Shown piece after piece: positions 61,615-64,000 of a stretch of 64,000 nt of DNA; the first letter of the stretch is position 1, and every line of letters begins with the position of its first letter. The stretch comes from Streptomyces chumphonensis. GTDB lineage: Bacteria > Actinomycetota > Actinomycetes > Streptomycetales > Streptomycetaceae. The notes under the pieces are model-generated. The model had not been told where the DNA came from. It did no database searches and saw nothing but the letters and a program-made list of their open reading frames with translations. The stretch lies in assembly GCF_014779715.1 (NCBI RefSeq), contig NZ_JACXYU010000001.1, positions 744,001 through 808,000 of the forward strand, given 5' to 3'. A program made the translations under genes and the position numbers.

Positions 61615-62393
61615 AGGGCGACCTCGCCGCCGTCGACGGCGATGTCGCCACCCGTCATCCACGCCGACTCGGCGGAGGCCAGGAACACCGCCGCGCCCGC
61701 CAGGTCCTCGGGACGGCCCGGGCGGCCCAGGGGGATGTCCTTGCCGCGCTCGCGCCACAGGTCCGGATCGTCGCGCCACTGAACGGCGTTGGACTTCGTG
61801 GCGGTCAGGCCCGGGGAGACCGTGTTGACACGGATGCCGAACGGCGCCAGCTCGTAGGCGGCACTCCGCGTCAGCATCGACAGCCCGGCCTTGCTGCACT
61901 GGTAGTGCGCCATGGCGCTGACGGCGCTCGACGCGCTGAGGGAGCTGATGTTGACGACGCTGCCCGGGGCCCCGGCGGCGCGCAACCGGGCCGCGAAGGC
62001 CTGGGTGGCGAAGAACGGGAACCGGAGGTTGACCTCCATGACCCGGTCGTACTCCTCCGGCGTCAGGTCCAGGAAGCCGGTGCGGGTCGCCGTGGCGGCG
62101 TTGTTCACCAGGACGTCCGGCAGCCCGACCGCCGCGGCCGCCGCGTCCATCAGCCGGTCGACGGCGCCGGTCGCGGCGGCGTCGAGCAGCGTGAAGTCCG
62201 CCGCGACGCCGTACCCGCGCAGCTCGGCGCGGGTCGAGCGGGCGGCGGGCTCGTCGTTCAGCGCGGTGAAGAAGACGTCGCACCCCTCGCGGGCGAACGC
62301 CGTGGCGATGGCGCGGCCTATGCCGTTCGCACCGCCGGTGACGATCGCCCGCCGCCCGTCCAGTCGGCCCACGGCCCGCCCCCCGTTCCCCAT
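61611..62393 (-). CDS. Short-chain dehydrogenase/reductase
   Basis: A 260-residue SDR. The NAD(P) loop is RRAIVTGGANGIGRAIATAF, NNAAT follows, and the catalytic Ser-Tyr-Lys appears as VVNISSLSAS, with MAHYQCSKAGLSML. Substrate unknown; reduction or oxidation of the aminoketone or a hydroxyacyl intermediate would fit. I place the start at the ATG at 62393, which overlaps the ArgRS-like stop by one base (TGATG); an in-frame ATG at 62423 lies inside the upstream gene. Confidence 0.9.
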   Translation of the reverse strand: MGNGGRAVGRLDGRRAIVTGGANGIGRAIATAFAREGCDVFFTALNDEPAARSTRAELRGYGVAADFTLLDAAATGAVDRLMDAAAAAVGLPDVLVNNAATATRTGFLDLTPEEYDRVMEVNLRFPFFATQAFAARLRAAGAPGSVVNISSLSASSAVSAMAHYQCSKAGLSMLTRSAAYELAPFGIRVNTVSPGLTATKSNAVQWRDDPDLWRERGKDIPLGRPGRPEDLAGAAVFLASAESAWMTGGDIAVDGGEVAL

Positions 62394-64000
62394 CAGATCT
62401 TCGGGGGGCACTCGACGTGGCACATCGCGAGCCCGTTGACGAGGACCGTCTGCACGGACTTCGTGATGAGCAGGCGGAACTCGTTCGCCTCACCGCCCTG
62501 CAGCACGGGGGCGCTGGCGTAGTACGAGTTGTAGATCCCGGCGATGTCGAGCAGGTGCCGGACGACGACGGCCGGGTCGTCCTCCTCGGCGGCCCGGGCC
62601 ACCTTCTCCGGGAACTCCAGGAGGCGGAGGATCAGCAGCGCCTCCTGGTCGCTGACGTCGAACGCGCCGATGGCGGCGGCCTCCGGCAGCGGCCGGTCGT
62701 ACTTGCGCAGGATCGCCCGGGCGCGGCAGGCGGAGTAGACGACGTAGGCGCCGCCCGCCTTCTCGAAGCCCGCGATGGTGGAGTTCAGGTCGTCCTTGGC
62801 GATGCTGACGGACGCCTTCATGTCCTTCTTGAGGTCGTTGAAGACGACCGAGCCGACGGCGAGCTGGCGGGCGGCCTCGTCGATCTCCTCCTCCGTCATC
62901 CCGCCGCTCTCGGCGGTCTTGGCGCGGAAGTGCTCGACGGACCCGGCCAGCAGCTCGTTGACGCCGGCGACGCTGTCCCGGCTGGAGAGCTTCTTGCCGG
63001 AGGCGGCGTCCACGTAGAAGCCGAACCACGTGTGCGTGAGGTTCAGCTCACCCGGCTCGGCCAGGCCCATGACCTCGGCGGCCTCGAACAGCCGCGAGAA
63101 GTGGACGCGCTGCTCCTGGCCCACCACGTAGTTGATGTCGGTCGGCGCGAACAGTTCGCGCCGCAGCTTGATGGCCCCGACGTCCCGGGTGGCGTAGATG
63201 CTCCGGCCGTCGGAGCGGCGGACGACGAGGCGCTCGCCCTTCTTGAGCGGCACGACGATCGCGCCGAGGTCCTTCCGCAGGGAGGTGACGGCCTTGTCCC
63301 GCGCCTCGGGCGTCATCTCGTCCTTCTCGACCAGGCCCGTGAGCTCGGCGGCCTCGCGGTCCACCATCTCCTGGGTCAGCTCGTAGGCCCGGCCGCCGCG
63401 GATGGCCTCGTCGACGGCGGCGTTCCCGGCGTCCAGGTAGAAGCTCTCACCGATGGTGAAGTCGATGTCGATGTCGAGGGCGGCGTAGAACTCCCGGAAG
63501 TCGGCCAGGCTCCACCGGACCATGCGCAGCCAGAGCCCGACCTCCTCCGGGTCGCCCTCCTCCAGGCGCTGGAAGCGGGCGTCGGAGGCGGCGACGAACT
63601 CCTCGTACGTGCGCCGCAGCGCGTGCGCCTCGGTCACGCCGGGGAAGTAGGTCTCGATGACCTTCCGGTCGCTCTCGGCCGCGTGGTCGAGGTCGGTGCC
63701 CGCCGCGACGGTACGCTCCAGCCCGCGCCGGATGGCGTAGATGGACAGCAGCCGCTCGTTGTCGCCGAGGTCCGGGGGGAAGTGGGGCTCGAAGCGGCGG
63801 TAGCCCTCCAGCATGAAGCCGAAGCCGCCGAAGTCGTTGATGTGGTTGACCCGGTAGACCAGGGCGCCGCAGGCCTCGTAGAGGTTGCTCAGCACGTGGC
63901 CGATCATCGTCGACCGCAGGTGACCGGCGTGCAGCACCTTCGCCACGTTGGGCGAGGAGTAGTCGACGATGTGCGTGCGGTCGGCCCGGCGGTCGTTGTG
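62393..64000 (-). CDS. Divergent arginyl-tRNA synthetase homologue (5' end outside window)
   Basis: About 535 residues from the window edge to the stop; the N-terminal domain is missing. The class I HIGH motif is VLHAGHLRSTMIGH. The arginine-recognition region is kept (SIYATRDVGAIKLRRELF; INYVVGQEQRVHFSRLF). The KMSK-like loop reads KKLSSRDS, and a C-terminal DALR anticodon-binding domain (FNDLKKDMKASVSIAK to the end) is present. The block after HIGH reads NHINDFGGFGFMLEG rather than the GDWGTQFG of typical ArgRS. It leads an operon with an SDR and a cyclodeaminase, so it is probably not the housekeeping enzyme; it may charge arginine for biosynthesis or confer resistance. Confidence 0.85.
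   Translation of the reverse strand, partial: HNDRRADRTHIVDYSSPNVAKVLHAGHLRSTMIGHVLSNLYEACGALVYRVNHINDFGGFGFMLEGYRRFEPHFPPDLGDNERLLSIYAIRRGLERTVAAGTDLDHAAESDRKVIETYFPGVTEAHALRRTYEEFVAASDARFQRLEEGDPEEVGLWLRMVRWSLADFREFYAALDIDIDFTIGESFYLDAGNAAVDEAIRGGRAYELTQEMVDREAAELTGLVEKDEMTPEARDKAVTSLRKDLGAIVVPLKKGERLVVRRSDGRSIYATRDVGAIKLRRELFAPTDINYVVGQEQRVHFSRLFEAAEVMGLAEPGELNLTHTWFGFYVDAASGKKLSSRDSVAGVNELLAGSVEHFRAKTAESGGMTEEEIDEAARQLAVGSVVFNDLKKDMKASVSIAKDDLNSTIAGFEKAGGAYVVYSACRARAILRKYDRPLPEAAAIGAFDVSDQEALLILRLLEFPEKVARAAEEDDPAVVVRHLLDIAGIYNSYYASAPVLQGGEANEFRLLITKSVQTVLVNGLAMCHVECPPKI

Overview
The window looks like the chromosome of a Streptomyces or close relative. Base composition is very G+C rich, start codons are often GTG, and typical Streptomyces genes are present: a rodlin, a HrdA-type sigma factor beside dnaG, FasR beside fabD-fabH-acpP-fabF, a DUF574 methyltransferase, SpoIIE-type phosphatases and several TerD proteins. 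I see no rRNA, tRNA, CRISPR array or insertion sequence. The window is cut at both ends: the 3' end of a plus-strand Cys/Gly-rich protein gene at the left, and the 5' end of an ArgRS-like gene at the right.

Layout. (1) 0.1-8.5 kb is a tellurium/stress (Ter) island. A coupled minus-strand operon encodes a CitE-like lyase, a large PRTase/TRSP/StiP-type fusion and a HAD phosphatase; beside it lie two TerD proteins, a TerA-like protein and a TerC-related DUF475 membrane protein. (2) 8.7-13 kb holds an AhpE-type peroxiredoxin, a DUF3052 protein and the homodimeric pyruvate dehydrogenase E1 (aceE). (3) 13.4-18 kb has a TetR regulator, a DUF1023 alpha/beta-hydrolase split over two coupled reading frames, a DUF4429 protein, a serine hydrolase and a pirin. 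(4) 18-23 kb is the type II fatty acid synthase core under FasR. (5) 23-29.6 kb holds housekeeping and redox genes: DUF3145, a GDSL lipoprotein, two MDR oxidoreductases, Ohr, a MarR pair and a second PucR-type regulator.

(6) 29.3-41.5 kb is a large cell-envelope glycan locus. A DUF3068 (PorA-type) membrane protein is followed by a tightly overlapping operon: GT4 glycosyltransferase, methyltransferase, 1439-residue DUF3367 (AftD-like) enzyme, condensation-fold acyltransferase, second methyltransferase, DMT-type membrane protein, Trm112-like protein and FkbM methyltransferase. (7) 41.5-54.1 kb carries GNAT, dnaG, hrdA, a xylulokinase-like kinase, rodlin, a DUF574 methyltransferase, two adjacent SpoIIE-family phosphatases (one fused to an anti-sigma-type ATPase) and a TMEM175-like channel.

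(8) 54.4-64 kb looks like the left part of a specialised-metabolite gene cluster without obvious PKS or NRPS megasynthases. It contains a discrete acyl carrier protein, a sulfotransferase-like protein, a GT4 glycosyltransferase, a PLP alpha-oxoamine synthase, a CitE-like lyase and a MaoC hydratase on the plus strand. A convergent coupled operon holds a divergent arginyl-tRNA synthetase homologue, a short-chain dehydrogenase and an ornithine-cyclodeaminase-type enzyme. This is the best candidate here for an undescribed system; its right half lies outside the window.
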